A stretch of DNA of 10,192 nt from Thermoleophilia bacterium (GTDB taxonomy: Bacteria > Actinomycetota > Thermoleophilia > Gaiellales > Gaiellaceae). Both the position numbers and the translations under genes were made by a program. Of the stretch, positions 1 to 6,891 are shown piece by piece. Under the pieces are notes generated by a model. It did no database searches. It had not been told where the DNA came from and saw nothing but the letters and a program-made list of their open reading frames with translations. The stretch covers positions 1 to 10,192 of the forward strand of contig JACVSB010000042.1 of NCBI GenBank assembly GCA_014534155.1, written 5' to 3'. The stretch's first letter is position 1, and each line of letters starts with the position of its first letter.

Positions 1-596
1 CACTGCGCCGGTGGGACGAGCGGCGGATCGAGAGCCCGTTCGGCTTCCCCGTCGTGGTCAAGCCCGCCCGGCTCGGCTCGAGCATCGGGATCTCCATCGT
101 GCGGGCCCCCGAGGAGCTCCCCGACGCCCTCGGCCTCGCGTTCGAGCACGACGAGAAGATCCTGTTGGAGGAGTTCGTCGAGGGCGTGGAGGTCGAGTGC
201 TCCGTCCTCGGGAACGAGAACCCTGTCGCCTCCCTCCCCGGCGAGATCGTCCCGCTCGCAAGCGACTGGTACGACTACGAGGCGAAGTACGCCGAGGACG
301 GGATGGACCTCATCGTTCCCGCGCGGATCGGCGAGGACGCGGCGGCGCGCGTGCAGGAGCTCGCGGTCCAGGCGTTCGTCGCCGCCGACTGCGAGGGCAT
401 GGCCCGCGTCGACTTCTTCGTGCGGCCCGGCGGAGCGGTGCTCGTGAACGAGCTGAACACGATCCCCGGCTTCACCGCGACGAGCGTGTACGCGAAGCTC
501 TTCGACGCCTCCGGGATCCCGTACGAGATGCTGCTCGATCGCCTCGTCGAGCTCGCGCTCGCGCGCAGTGAGCGGCGCCGCGGCCTCCGCTTCTAG
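1..596 (+). CDS. ddl: D-alanine--D-alanine ligase, C-terminal part (5' end outside window)
   Basis: Cytoplasmic ATP-grasp enzyme that joins two D-alanines to make the dipeptide for peptidoglycan precursors. Only the C-terminal 197 residues are present; the frame is open from base 3 with no start in view. Visible ATP-grasp features are the nucleotide-binding lysine segment [15 protein letters not shown] near residues 17-31 of the fragment, [15 protein letters not shown] (adenine-side strand), DWYDYEAKY, and the metal-binding set of D137 in ARVDFF plus E150 and N152 in NELNTIPGF. These match Ddl in order and spacing, and ELNTIPGFT followed by SVYAKLF is typical of Ddl rather than of other ATP-grasp ligases. 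The C-terminus [10 protein letters not shown] is basic. The stop codon lies 2 bases from the stop of the convergent kinase gene, leaving no room for a terminator between them. Confidence 0.93.
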   Translation, partial: LRRWDERRIESPFGFPVVVKPARLGSSIGISIVRAPEELPDALGLAFEHDEKILLEEFVEGVEVECSVLGNENPVASLPGEIVPLASDWYDYEAKYAEDGMDLIVPARIGEDAAARVQELAVQAFVAADCEGMARVDFFVRPGGAVLVNELNTIPGFTATSVYAKLFDASGIPYEMLLDRLVELALARSERRRGLRF

Positions 597-598
597 CC

Positions 599-2038
599 TT
601 ACCCCGCCCGCACCTCGTTCACGTGCGCGCGCCCGTCGAGCGCGGTGATCCAGAGCAGGTAGTAGCGGTACTCGCGCCCGCGCGTGTCGAGCTCGAAGCT
701 CGTCCTCTCGCCCACCCGCTGCTCGTCCGAGACATCCGTCCAGCGGCCCCTCGCGCTCCGCGCCGCGCGAACACGCGCGGTGAAGCCGGGCGTGTCCGAG
801 GCGACGCTCACCTTGCGCAGCTCGACGCCGCGGCCCGCGTCGAGCACGAGGCCGACGCCCTCCTTCTGGAAGCTGCCGTACGTCTCGGTCGTCCAGTACG
901 TCTCGGGCCTTCCGTCGGTCGCCGCGGAGACGAGCTCGGGATGCTCGCCGTCGCCGCCGATCGGGTCGTAGTCGCTGACGGCGCGAAGGCGGGCGCCGCC
1001 AGCCCCGGCAGCGCCGTCAGCGCCCGGATCGAAGCGCCCCGTCGCCAGGGCGCCCACAACGAGGGCGGCCGCCACGAGGACGAGCAAGCCCAGAAGGAGC
1101 GGCCACGGCACGCGGCGGCGCGCGGGACGGGGGCGGTCGCGCCCGCGCGGGGCCGGGCGCTCCGCCGCAGGAAGGACCTGCGTGGCCGCGTTCTCGCGCT
1201 CGCCGCGCTCGCCCGCCTCCTCGGCCGTGCACGCCTCGAGGGCGGCGAGGAGCGCATCGAGCGACGGGAAGCGATCCTCGGGCCGCTTCGCCATGGCGCG
1301 ACGGAGGACGTCGTCGAGCCTCGGCGAGAGCTCCGGGCGAAGATCGCGGACGCTTGGCACGGGGTCGTGCAGATGGCTCATCGCGACCGCGACCGGGGAG
1401 TCGCCGCGATACGGCAGCTCTCCCGCCAGGAGCTCGAAGAGCAGGACTCCCAGCGAGTACTGGTCGGAGCGCTCGTCGACGGGCTGCCCGACGGCCTGCT
1501 CCGGCGACAGGTAGTCGCTCGTGCCGAGGATCGTGCCCGTCTGGGTGAGCCCCTCGTCGCCGCCGCTCGCCCGCGCGATTCCGAAGTCCGTCACCTTCGC
1601 GACGCCGTCGCGGTCGACGAGGACGTTCTGCGGCTTCACGTCGCGGTGGACGATCCCGTTCTCGTGCGCGAAAGCCAGACCGCGCCCGGTCTGGTGCGCG
1701 AGCGCAAGCGCCTGCGCGGCCGGGAGCGGTCCCCCGAGCGCGAGCTGCTTCAGGTTCAGCCCCCGCACAAGCTCGAACACGATGTACTGGCGCCCCTCGG
1801 CCTGGCTTCGGTCGATGACCGTGACGATGTTCGGGTGCGAGAGCCGCGCGATCGCGCGAGCCTCGCGGCGGAAGCGCTCAACGTACTGCGCGTCCTGCGA
1901 GAGCAGGGGGTGGAGCACCTTCAGCGCGACGTCACGCTCGAGCACGCCGTCGTGCGCGCGAAAGACGGTCGACATCCCGCCGACGCCGAGGATCTCCTCG
2001 AGGCGGTAGCGGCCGGCGACGACGGTCCCGACGTCCAC
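599..2038 (-). CDS. Membrane Ser/Thr protein kinase (PknB-like) with extracellular F5/8-type C-like domain
   Basis: Hanks-type protein kinase that phosphorylates Ser/Thr residues of cytoplasmic proteins. Residues are numbered from the GTG at 2038. The Gly-rich loop GVGGMS is near 18-23, ATP lysine K40 in VALKVL, catalytic loop HRDVKPQN with D133, DFG at 151-153, and SPEQA at 178-182 in place of APE. An Arg/Pro-rich juxtamembrane stretch (about 290-310) precedes one membrane helix at about 311-333 ([18 protein letters not shown]). The outside part (about 350-479) has no PASTA repeats. Its pattern [14 protein letters not shown]...[13 protein letters not shown]...GVGLVLD resembles the F5/8-type C-like domain at the end of mycobacterial MviN (MurJ). 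A TTG at 2044 is an alternative start; I prefer GTG 2038 because the box CAAGAT lies 6 bases before it, though that box is poor. gabT ends 33 bases upstream, so co-transcription is possible. Confidence 0.93.
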   Translation of the reverse strand: MDVGTVVAGRYRLEEILGVGGMSTVFRAHDGVLERDVALKVLHPLLSQDAQYVERFRREARAIARLSHPNIVTVIDRSQAEGRQYIVFELVRGLNLKQLALGGPLPAAQALALAHQTGRGLAFAHENGIVHRDVKPQNVLVDRDGVAKVTDFGIARASGGDEGLTQTGTILGTSDYLSPEQAVGQPVDERSDQYSLGVLLFELLAGELPYRGDSPVAVAMSHLHDPVPSVRDLRPELSPRLDDVLRRAMAKRPEDRFPSLDALLAALEACTAEEAGERGERENAATQVLPAAERPAPRGRDRPRPARRRVPWPLLLGLLVLVAAALVVGALATGRFDPGADGAAGAGGARLRAVSDYDPIGGDGEHPELVSAATDGRPETYWTTETYGSFQKEGVGLVLDAGRGVELRKVSVASDTPGFTARVRAARSARGRWTDVSDEQRVGERTSFELDTRGREYRYYLLWITALDGRAHVNEVRAG

Positions 2039-2071
2039 GGGCAAATCTTGCCCGCATCTTCGCCGCCGGGC

Positions 2072-3439
2072 TTACGTCGTGGCGGCTTCGGCGTCGACCG
2101 GGGCTTCCGCCCGGCCGTCGCCCGCGACGTGCGCGAACGCGTCCTCCCAGGCCCCGAGCGCCTCGTCCAGCTGCTCGTCCGTGACGACGAGCGGAACGAG
2201 CACCCTGATGCAGTTGCCGTACAGACCTGCCTTGAGCAGGAGGAGCCCGCGGGCGGCCGCAGCCTCGACGATCGCCGTCGCGAGCTCGGCGTCCGGCGCC
2301 TTGCTCTCGCGGCTCTCCACGATCTCGACCGCGAGCATCGCTCCCAGGCCCCGCACGTCGCCGACGAACGCGTGGCGGTCGCGCCAGGACTCCATCCTCG
2401 CGCGGATGGTCGCGCCGAGCTCGTTCGCGCGCTCGACGAGGCGCTCCTCCTCGATGACGTCGAGGACGGCGTGCGCGGCCGCGATCGAGACCGGGTTGCC
2501 AACGTAGGTTCCGCCGATCGCGCTGTCGCCCGGGGCATCGAGGATCTCCGCCCGGCCGACGACACCCGAGAGCGGCAGGCCCGCTGCGATCGACTTCGCG
2601 ACCGTCATGAGGTCCGGCTCGACGCCGTAGTGCTCGATCGCGAACATCCGGCCGGTGCGGCCGAACCCCGTCTGAACCTCGTCCACGACGAGCACGATCC
2701 CGTGCTCGTCCGCGACCCGGCGGACGCCCTCCACGAACTCCCGAGGCGGGACGATGAACCCGCTCTCGCCCTGAACCGGCTCCAGGATGATGGCGGCAAC
2801 CTCCTCGGCGGCGACACGAGTCTTGAACGCGCGCCGAAGCTCGTCGAGCGCCGCTTCGGCGTCAGGGCCACGGTAGGAGTCGGGGAACGAGACCCGGTAC
2901 ACCTCGGGAGCGAAGGGGCCGAGGCCCGCCTTGTACGGGTGGACCTTCGAGGTCAGGCTCATCGCGAGCAGCGTGCGGCCGTGGAACCCGCCGTCGAAGG
3001 CGATCACCGCCGGACGCCGCGTGTAGGAGCGCGCGAACTTGATCGCATTCTCGACCGCCTCGGCCCCCGAGTTGAAGAAGCCGCAGCGGACGTCCCCGGA
3101 GATCGGCGCGAGCTCGGCGAGGCGCTCGGCCAGGGCGACGTAGTTCTCGTAGGGGACGATCGTGAAGTCTGTGTGCGTGAAGCGGCCGAGCTGCTCCTGG
3201 GCGGCCTCGACGACGCGGGGGTGCGAGTGTCCCACCGCAAGGCAGCCGATCCCCCCGGTGAAGTCGAGGAACGTGTTGCCGTCCACGTCGGTGAGCGTCG
3301 CTCCGCGGCCCTCCGCGATGACGAGCGGAAGGTAGATCGAGAGCGGCTCGGCGATCACCGCCTCCTTCCGCTCGAGCGTCGAGCGGCTGAGCGGCCCGGG
3401 GACGTCGGTCGCGAGCCGGATGGACGCGGTCGTCGCCAC
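2072..3439 (-). CDS. gabT: 4-aminobutyrate aminotransferase (class III, PLP-dependent)
   Basis: PLP enzyme expected to move the amino group of 4-aminobutyrate (or a similar omega-amino acid) to 2-oxoglutarate, giving succinate semialdehyde and glutamate. The 455 residues are normal for GabT. Visible class III motifs: [14 protein letters not shown] (61-74), [15 protein letters not shown] (123-137, phosphate binding), FDGGFHGRT (148-156), EPVQGE (220-225), [13 protein letters not shown] (251-263, D253 for the pyridine nitrogen), and the Schiff-base lysine K282 in [14 protein letters not shown]. The motif GGTYVGNP (309-316) is typical of GabT. Acetylornithine or other omega-aminotransferases share most motifs, so the exact substrate is inferred. 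The start is GTG at 3439, 6 bases after the box TAGAGT and with no Shine-Dalgarno sequence, so the mRNA is probably leaderless. It is divergent from dcd. No succinate-semialdehyde dehydrogenase gene lies in view. Confidence 0.9.
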   Translation of the reverse strand: MATTASIRLATDVPGPLSRSTLERKEAVIAEPLSIYLPLVIAEGRGATLTDVDGNTFLDFTGGIGCLAVGHSHPRVVEAAQEQLGRFTHTDFTIVPYENYVALAERLAELAPISGDVRCGFFNSGAEAVENAIKFARSYTRRPAVIAFDGGFHGRTLLAMSLTSKVHPYKAGLGPFAPEVYRVSFPDSYRGPDAEAALDELRRAFKTRVAAEEVAAIILEPVQGESGFIVPPREFVEGVRRVADEHGIVLVVDEVQTGFGRTGRMFAIEHYGVEPDLMTVAKSIAAGLPLSGVVGRAEILDAPGDSAIGGTYVGNPVSIAAAHAVLDVIEEERLVERANELGATIRARMESWRDRHAFVGDVRGLGAMLAVEIVESRESKAPDAELATAIVEAAAARGLLLLKAGLYGNCIRVLVPLVVTDEQLDEALGAWEDAFAHVAGDGRAEAPVDAEAATT

Positions 3440-3445
3440 GCGCGG

Positions 3446-3451
3446 ACTCTA
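3446..3451 (-). promoter_or_regulatory. -10 box of leaderless gabT promoter
   Basis: The minus strand reads TAGAGT, then six bases, then the GTG start of gabT. This is the TAnnnT spacing known for leaderless actinobacterial mRNAs, where transcription begins at the start codon. No good -35 hexamer is visible. It shares the 48-bp gap with the oppositely directed dcd promoter. Confidence 0.6.
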
Positions 3452-3474
3452 GCGGGCGGCGGCCTGCAGGCGGA

Positions 3475-3480
3475 TAGATT
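3475..3480 (+). promoter_or_regulatory. -10 box of leaderless dcd promoter
   Basis: TAGATT is followed by seven bases (GGCCGCG) and the ATG of dcd. With a start point about seven bases after the box, the transcript would begin at or next to the A of ATG. No Shine-Dalgarno sequence precedes the start. The expected -35 region is GC-rich and shows no TTGACA-like hexamer. Confidence 0.6.
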
Positions 3481-3487
3481 GGCCGCG

Positions 3488-4051
3488 ATGGTCCTCTCCG
3501 ACCGCGCGATCCGCCGGCTCGTCGAGAACGGCAGGATCGGGATCGACCCCTTCGACGACGAGCTGGTGCAGCCGTCCAGCGTCGACGTCCGCGTCGATCG
3601 GCTCTTCCGCGTCTTCCGGAACTCGCGCTACCCGTACATCGACGTGAGGGAGCCGATGGAGGACCTCACGGAGCTCGTCTCCGTCGACGGCGACGAGCCC
3701 TTCATCCTGCATCCCGGCGAGTTCGTGCTCGGCTCCACGCTCGAGCGCGTGACGCTTCCCGACGACCTCGTCGCGAGGCTCGAGGGGAAGAGCTCCCTGG
3801 GACGGCTCGGCCTCCTCATCCACTCGACCGCCGGGTTCGTCGATCCCGGCTGGGACGGCCACGTCACGCTCGAGCTCTCGAACGTCGCCAACCTCCCGAT
3901 CACGATCTACTACGGGATGAAGATCGGGCAGCTCTCCTTCGTCCAGCTCAGCGAGCCGGCCTCCACGCCGTACGGCGCGGCGGCGCTCGGTTCCAAGTAC
4001 CAGGGCCAGTCGGGCCCAACCCCGAGCCGCTACTGGAGGAACTTCGCGTGA
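3488..4051 (+). CDS. dcd: dCTP deaminase, probably bifunctional dCTP deaminase/dUTPase
   Basis: Cytoplasmic homotrimeric enzyme that deaminates dCTP to dUTP for thymidylate synthesis; the actinobacterial type also hydrolyses dUTP to dUMP. The 187 residues fit the family. Motifs: [10 protein letters not shown] (27-36), [13 protein letters not shown] (72-84), GKSSLGRLG (100-108), [11 protein letters not shown] (112-122), TLELSN with the catalytic glutamate E129, and the C-terminal lid [14 protein letters not shown] (168-181). As I recall it, the Mycobacterium tuberculosis bifunctional enzyme carries HSTAGFIDPG at the same place, while the monofunctional E. coli enzyme has VTAHRIDPGW; this supports dual activity, which is inferred. 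The ATG at 3488 is chosen because the family motif begins MxLSD and a TAGATT box sits 7 bases upstream. It overlaps the next gene by 4 bases (GTGA), indicating translational coupling. Confidence 0.96.
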   Translation: MVLSDRAIRRLVENGRIGIDPFDDELVQPSSVDVRVDRLFRVFRNSRYPYIDVREPMEDLTELVSVDGDEPFILHPGEFVLGSTLERVTLPDDLVARLEGKSSLGRLGLLIHSTAGFVDPGWDGHVTLELSNVANLPITIYYGMKIGQLSFVQLSEPASTPYGAAALGSKYQGQSGPTPSRYWRNFA

Positions 4052-4938
4052 TCCTCGTCACCGGCGGGACCGGGTTCGTGGGGCCGAAGATCGTCCACGC
4101 CCTGCGCACGGAGGGCGCCGAGGTGCGCGTCCTCGCACGCAACCCCGCGTCGCGCGCGGCGCGCACGGCCGAAGCCTGGGGCTGCTCGCTCGCTGCAGGC
4201 GACATGACGGATCTCGCGAGCCTCCGGCGCGCCGTGGCGGGATGCGACACCGTCGTCCACCTCGTCGCGATCCTGCTCGGCCCCGAGGACGCCTTCGACC
4301 GGGTCATGGTGGCCGGAACGCGCGCGCTCCTCGAGGCCGCGCGCGACGCGGGCGTCCGCCGCGTGGTGCTCATGAGCGCGCTCGGAACCGGCGAGGGGAC
4401 GAAGGAGCTCACGCCCTACTTCCGCGCCAAGTGGGAGCAGGAGGAGGCGGTGGAGGCCTCCGGGATTCCGTACGCGATCTTCCGCCCGAGCTTCGTCTTC
4501 GCCCCGGACGGCGGCGTGCTCCAGGCGGCGCTTCGGGTCGTCCGCTTCTCGCCCGTCGTGCCCGTGGTCGTCCCCGACCTCCGGCTGCAGCCGATCTGGG
4601 CCGCCGACGTCGCCTCCTTCTTCACCGCCGCCGCCGTCCACGGGAAGGGGACGAACGGAACCTGGGAGCTCGGCGGCGCCGAGGTCGTGACGTGGCGAGA
4701 GCTCTGGGACCGGGTCGAGCGGATTCTCGGGAAGCGGAGGGCGAACCCCACGCTGCCCCTGGGGCTCCTGCGCGCCGCGGCCGCGCTCGGGAACCTGCTG
4801 CCGCCCACGCGCGGTGCCCCGGGGGGAGTGACGATGCTCTCCTTCGGCGACAACGTCACGGACATCGGGCCGGCCGTGGAGGAGTTCGGCGTCCGCCCGA
4901 TCGGGCTGGACGAGCAGATCCGCCGGGCCGTGGGCTAG
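4048..4938 (+). CDS. Atypical SDR-family NAD(P)-binding protein (NDUFA9-like)
   Basis: A 296-residue Rossmann-fold protein of the extended/atypical short-chain dehydrogenase group, close in layout to the NDUFA9 (complex I 39-kDa subunit)-like branch. The nucleotide-binding motif is TGGTGFVG (5-12), followed by an Arg at the end of strand 2 (VRVLARN), which suggests NADP rather than NAD. The acidic GDMTD (51-55), the [10 protein letters not shown] strand (69-78), and Y124xxxK128 (YFRAK) follow the SDR plan. [11 protein letters not shown] (146-156) and QPIWAADVA are typical of this branch. Bacterial members often lack a proven reaction, and I cannot name a substrate. The start GTG overlaps the dcd stop by 4 bases, and the next SDR gene begins 4 bases after its stop, so the three genes form an operon. 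Confidence 0.85.
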   Translation: MILVTGGTGFVGPKIVHALRTEGAEVRVLARNPASRAARTAEAWGCSLAAGDMTDLASLRRAVAGCDTVVHLVAILLGPEDAFDRVMVAGTRALLEAARDAGVRRVVLMSALGTGEGTKELTPYFRAKWEQEEAVEASGIPYAIFRPSFVFAPDGGVLQAALRVVRFSPVVPVVVPDLRLQPIWAADVASFFTAAAVHGKGTNGTWELGGAEVVTWRELWDRVERILGKRRANPTLPLGLLRAAAALGNLLPPTRGAPGGVTMLSFGDNVTDIGPAVEEFGVRPIGLDEQIRRAVG

Positions 4939-4942
4939 GCCC

Positions 4943-5716
4943 GTGCGGGTCCTTCTGACCGGCGGGGCAGGCCGGATCGCGCGGGCGCTTCGCCCCGCGC
5001 TCCGTGACCGCGTCGAGCTGCTTCGGCTCGTGGACGTCGAAGGCGTTCGGGCGGAGAGCGAGCGGGAAGAGGCGCGGGTCCTCGACCTCGCGGACGCGGC
5101 CTCCACCCGGGAGGCGGCGGACGGCATGGACGCAATCGTGCACCTGGGCGCGATCCCGACCGAGGCCGCGTGGGAGCGGCTGCTGGACGCGAACGTCCGG
5201 GCGACCTTCAACGTCTTCGAAGCCGCCCGGACAACGGGCGTCCGGCGCGTCGTCTTCGCGAGCTCGAACCACGCCACAGGGTTCTATGGGCGCGGCGAGT
5301 CCGTCTCGCCCCGCGACCGGCCGCGTCCCGACTCGCTGTACGGCGTGAGCAAGGTGGCCGGGGAGGCGCTGGGGAGCCTGTACGCGGACAAGTTCGGGCT
5401 CGAGGTGGTCGCGCTCCGGATCGGTGCGTTCTCCGACGAGCCACCGGACGGGCCGAGCCGCCCTATGTGGCTCTCGCCCGCAGACGCGTTCCGCCTCGTG
5501 TGGGCCGCGCTGAGCGCGCGCGGCGTCGGCTTCGAGATCGTCTACGGCTTCTCGAAGACGGGCGCGACCTGGTGGGACAACGAAGCCGCCGCGCAGCGGG
5601 TCGGATTCGAGGCCGCCGCGGCCCTCGACCTCGCCGGCGGGGACCCGCACGGCGAGAGGCCGCAGGGCTACCCCTACACCGAGCGCGACTTCCACGGCGC
5701 GAGCGCCGAGGGGTAG
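4943..5716 (+). CDS. NAD-dependent epimerase/dehydratase family protein, uronate dehydrogenase-like
   Basis: An extended SDR of 257 residues. The Rossmann motif GGAGRIA (7-13) has Gly-rich spacing with Arg in place of a bulky residue, as in uronate dehydrogenases. Aspartate D31 at the end of strand 2 (LVDVEG) favours NAD. FASSNHATGFYG (105-116), Y133xxxK137 (YGVSK) and the late MWLSPADAFRLV (175-186) resemble Udh, which oxidises galacturonate or glucuronate at C1 to the aldarolactone. No other uronate-pathway gene is in view, so the substrate is an inference from motifs; another sugar-acid dehydrogenase is possible. The GTG start at 4943 is 4 bases after the previous stop and suits the short N-terminus (MRVLLTGGAG). 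It is the last gene of the dcd operon. Confidence 0.8.
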   Translation: MRVLLTGGAGRIARALRPALRDRVELLRLVDVEGVRAESEREEARVLDLADAASTREAADGMDAIVHLGAIPTEAAWERLLDANVRATFNVFEAARTTGVRRVVFASSNHATGFYGRGESVSPRDRPRPDSLYGVSKVAGEALGSLYADKFGLEVVALRIGAFSDEPPDGPSRPMWLSPADAFRLVWAALSARGVGFEIVYGFSKTGATWWDNEAAAQRVGFEAAAALDLAGGDPHGERPQGYPYTERDFHGASAEG

Positions 5717-5731
5717 CCGCGGGAGAAACGA

Positions 5732-5753
5732 GCGGGGCCCCGAAGGGCCCCGC
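5732..5753 (-). terminator. Rho-independent terminator, UUCG-capped
   Basis: A perfect 9-bp stem GCGGGGCCC/GGGCCCCGC. On the minus strand the loop is TTCG closed by C-G, the very stable cUUCGg tetraloop, and it is followed by TCGTTTCT, a modest U-rich tail. On the plus strand the loop is CGAA and the following bases (GTAAAGC) have no T run. It therefore fits the minus-strand small transcript best, though it may also stop the dcd operon, whose last stop codon is 15 bases to the left. Confidence 0.75.
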
Positions 5754-5846
5754 GTAAAGCAATCGGTGCCTCGCCTGGATTCCGCAGAGGCGCTTCAGCC
5801 CCCTACGCTGGCTAGGCGATTCCCCGTAGGTCCCGGGGACACGCCT

Positions 5847-5891
5847 CTACGTGCGAGTACCTCCACTGCCCGTACAGTCGTCGTAACTCAG
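5847..5891 (-). CDS. Possible 14-codon small ORF (SYDDCTGSGGTRT) with extended Shine-Dalgarno
   Basis: A short frame starting at CTG (5891-5889) and ending at TAG (5849-5847) encodes Met(CTG)-SYDDCTGSGGTRT. The GGAGG core (5904-5900) lies 8 bases before the CTG, an ideal distance, and the complementarity to the 16S 3' end is unusually long (AAAGGAGGTGG). A GTG at 5900 in the same frame would add VVR but sits inside the Shine-Dalgarno sequence, too close to be used with it. The peptide has one Cys, two Asp and a Gly/Ser/Thr-rich tail, with no signal peptide or membrane segment. CTG is a rare start, which lowers confidence. I know no family for it; it may be a regulatory or sensor frame rather than a working peptide. 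Confidence 0.35.
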   Translation of the reverse strand: MSYDDCTGSGGTRT

Positions 5892-5893
5892 TC

Positions 5894-5919
5894 GGACCAC
5901 CTCCTTTCCGTGGTGGCCC
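5894..5919 (-). repeat. Inverted repeat enclosing the small-ORF Shine-Dalgarno
   Basis: GGGCCACC (5919-5912) can pair with GGTGGTCC (5901-5894) in eight base pairs including one G-U, with a 10-base loop that exposes AAAGGA. If transcription starts at A5914 as the TATCAT box predicts, only the inner four pairs remain, so the full hairpin would exist only in read-through RNA from the upstream gene. Confidence 0.5.
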
Positions 5920-5920
5920 G

Positions 5921-5926
5921 ATGATA
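5921..5926 (-). promoter_or_regulatory. Candidate -10 box of the small transcript
   Basis: TATCAT on the minus strand matches TAnnnT and is 4 of 6 with TATAAT. Seven bases further on is A5914, a plausible start point. The box lies 22 bases past the methyltransferase stop codon. No clear -35 hexamer is present 16-18 bases upstream. Confidence 0.4.
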
Positions 5927-5947
5927 GCCGCGAACTCCCGCCGGCGC

Positions 5948-6562
5948 TTACCCCGACGGCTCGGCGTGGTGCGGCGCTCCGACCACGACGGTGAGCTCGA
6001 GGCCGCGGTCGAGCGGGACGGTCACGCTCGAGAGCGTTGGGTCTGCCTGCCTCGCCGCGCTGTAGTCCGCGAGCGTGTCGGCGTGGGAGAGCACGTTGTC
6101 GGCCACGACCAGGCCGCCGGGCTCGACGTGGCGGCGTGCGAGCGCGAAGAGCTCCTCGTAGTCGTCCTTCTCGGCATCCAGGAAGACGACGTCGAACACG
6201 TCCTCCAGCCGCTCGAGCGTGGCGAAGGCGTCGCCGGGAGCGAGCTCGACCCAGTCGCCGAGGCCTGCGGCCTCGACGCTTTGGCGCCAGGCCTCCACCT
6301 TGCCCGGGTCGTGCTCGAGCGAGAGGACCCGGCCGCCCAGGTAGCGGACGCCGGCGCCGAGCCAGATCGACGAGTAGCCCCGGGAGCCGCCGATCTCCAG
6401 CACCTCGCACCCCTCTTGCGGGGCGACGAGCGAGAAGAGGAAGCGCCCGGTCGTCGGCGCGACCGCGCGAGAGCGCTGCATCGGCGGAATGCCGCGCTCG
6501 CGCTCTTCCGCGTCCTCGCGCTCGAGGCGGGCGAGGACGTCCAGGACGCGGCCGTCGAGCAC
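5948..6562 (-). CDS. SAM-dependent O-methyltransferase (family 3, caffeoyl-CoA/catechol OMT type)
   Basis: A 204-residue class I methyltransferase of the metal-dependent small-molecule O-methyltransferase family. The start of the family motif PPMQRSRAVAPTTGRFL (26-42) sits at the usual distance from the N-terminus. EIGGSRGYSS (56-65) is the SAM-binding loop, LEHDPGK (82-88) holds the acidic ribose-binding region, FLDAEKDDY (127-135) and ADNVL (154-158) supply the metal-binding Asp and Asn residues. The acceptor is unknown; these enzymes usually act on catechol-like hydroxyls. The GTG start at 6562 is 2 bases after the stop of the upstream gene, which implies translation coupled to it; the longer open frame upstream overlaps that gene in another frame and is not used. 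The C-terminus is His/Pro-rich (APHHAEPSG). Confidence 0.88.
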   Translation of the reverse strand: MLDGRVLDVLARLEREDAEERERGIPPMQRSRAVAPTTGRFLFSLVAPQEGCEVLEIGGSRGYSSIWLGAGVRYLGGRVLSLEHDPGKVEAWRQSVEAAGLGDWVELAPGDAFATLERLEDVFDVVFLDAEKDDYEELFALARRHVEPGGLVVADNVLSHADTLADYSAARQADPTLSSVTVPLDRGLELTVVVGAPHHAEPSG

Positions 6563-6564
6563 GC

Positions 6565-6885
6565 CTAGGAGCGCGGATCCCTCTCCACGGCCAGATTCGT
6601 GGGAAAGCCCGCGTGCTTCTCGACCACCGCGAAGCGGTCGTTCTCGTCCACGACCGTCTCCACGTCCGCGATCTCGTGTCCGCGCACCACGAAGAAGCGG
6701 GCCGCGTTCGCGCGCACCGCCTCGTACTCGGCGATCGTCATCAGGATCGGCCGGGCGCAGGTCGGGTCCCCGCACTCGCACAGGAACTCGACGTCGCCGC
6801 CGTACGTCGTGATCTCCCGGATGCGCTCGTTCACCTCCCGGAAGAGGGCCTCGTTCTTGCCCACGCGGCGCTCGCGCTCGCTCAC
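6565..6885 (-). CDS. Conserved small protein with CxC-x4-C motif, function unknown
   Basis: A 106-residue soluble protein. The N-terminal part is a charged helix (NEALFREVNERIREITT, 11-27). The centre has FLCECGDPTCARPI, with C36, C38 and C43, followed by MTIAEYEAVRANAARFFVVRGHEI (H70) and VVEKHAGFPTNLA. I recall similar CECGDPxC proteins in actinobacteria, usually annotated as hypothetical. Three Cys and one His could bind zinc, but a complete zinc-ribbon pair of CxxC knuckles is absent, so metal binding is only a possibility. The start is GTG at 6885, six bases after a TAGGAT box and without a Shine-Dalgarno sequence, so probably leaderless. The O-methyltransferase starts 2 bases after its stop, making a two-gene unit. 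Confidence 0.82.
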   Translation of the reverse strand: MSERERRVGKNEALFREVNERIREITTYGGDVEFLCECGDPTCARPILMTIAEYEAVRANAARFFVVRGHEIADVETVVDENDRFAVVEKHAGFPTNLAVERDPRS

Positions 6886-6891
6886 GGGGTG

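Larger units (their letters stand above)
5725..5914 (-). ncRNA. Candidate independent small structured transcript (possibly dual-function)
   Basis: The 231-bp gap between the convergent udh-like and O-methyltransferase genes reads, on the minus strand, as a complete small transcription unit. It has a TATCAT box (5926-5921), a start point near A5914, the extended Shine-Dalgarno sequence AAAGGAGGTGG (5907-5897), a 14-codon frame, hairpin 1 (5846-5814), hairpin 2 (5810-5796), hairpin 3 (5792-5772) and a terminator (5753-5732) with a U-rich tail. Hairpin 1 pairs AGGCG with CGCCT outside and TCCCCG with CGGGGA inside, with a 7-base loop GGACCTA. No gene lies downstream in the same direction, so it is not a leader of another gene. 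It does not match tmRNA, 6S, SRP, RNase P or any riboswitch I know. It could instead be the 3' untranslated region of the upstream methyltransferase gene. Confidence 0.5.

Noticed and set aside
623..3487. Very long open frame on the plus strand, joined in frame to dcd (over 1,100 codons)
   Set aside because: It is antisense to the kinase and gabT, both of which have complete family motifs. The translation is Arg/Ala/Asp-rich without any motif, typical of a GC-rich shadow frame; dcd itself begins at 3488.
4030..5695. Minus-strand frames of 280-415 codons opposite the two SDR genes
   Set aside because: They are antisense to genes with clear Rossmann and YxxxK motifs, and their own translations show no domain.
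5893..5908. Plus-strand GGACCACCTCCTTTCC, similar to the 3' end of 16S rRNA
   Set aside because: The similarity is just the complement of an extended Shine-Dalgarno sequence on the minus strand. The rest of the conserved 16S 3' region is absent.
5892..6410. Minus-strand 187-residue frame ending in the small ORF
   Set aside because: Most of it overlaps the O-methyltransferase in another frame and is Arg-rich. Only the last 14 codons, with their own Shine-Dalgarno sequence, may be real.
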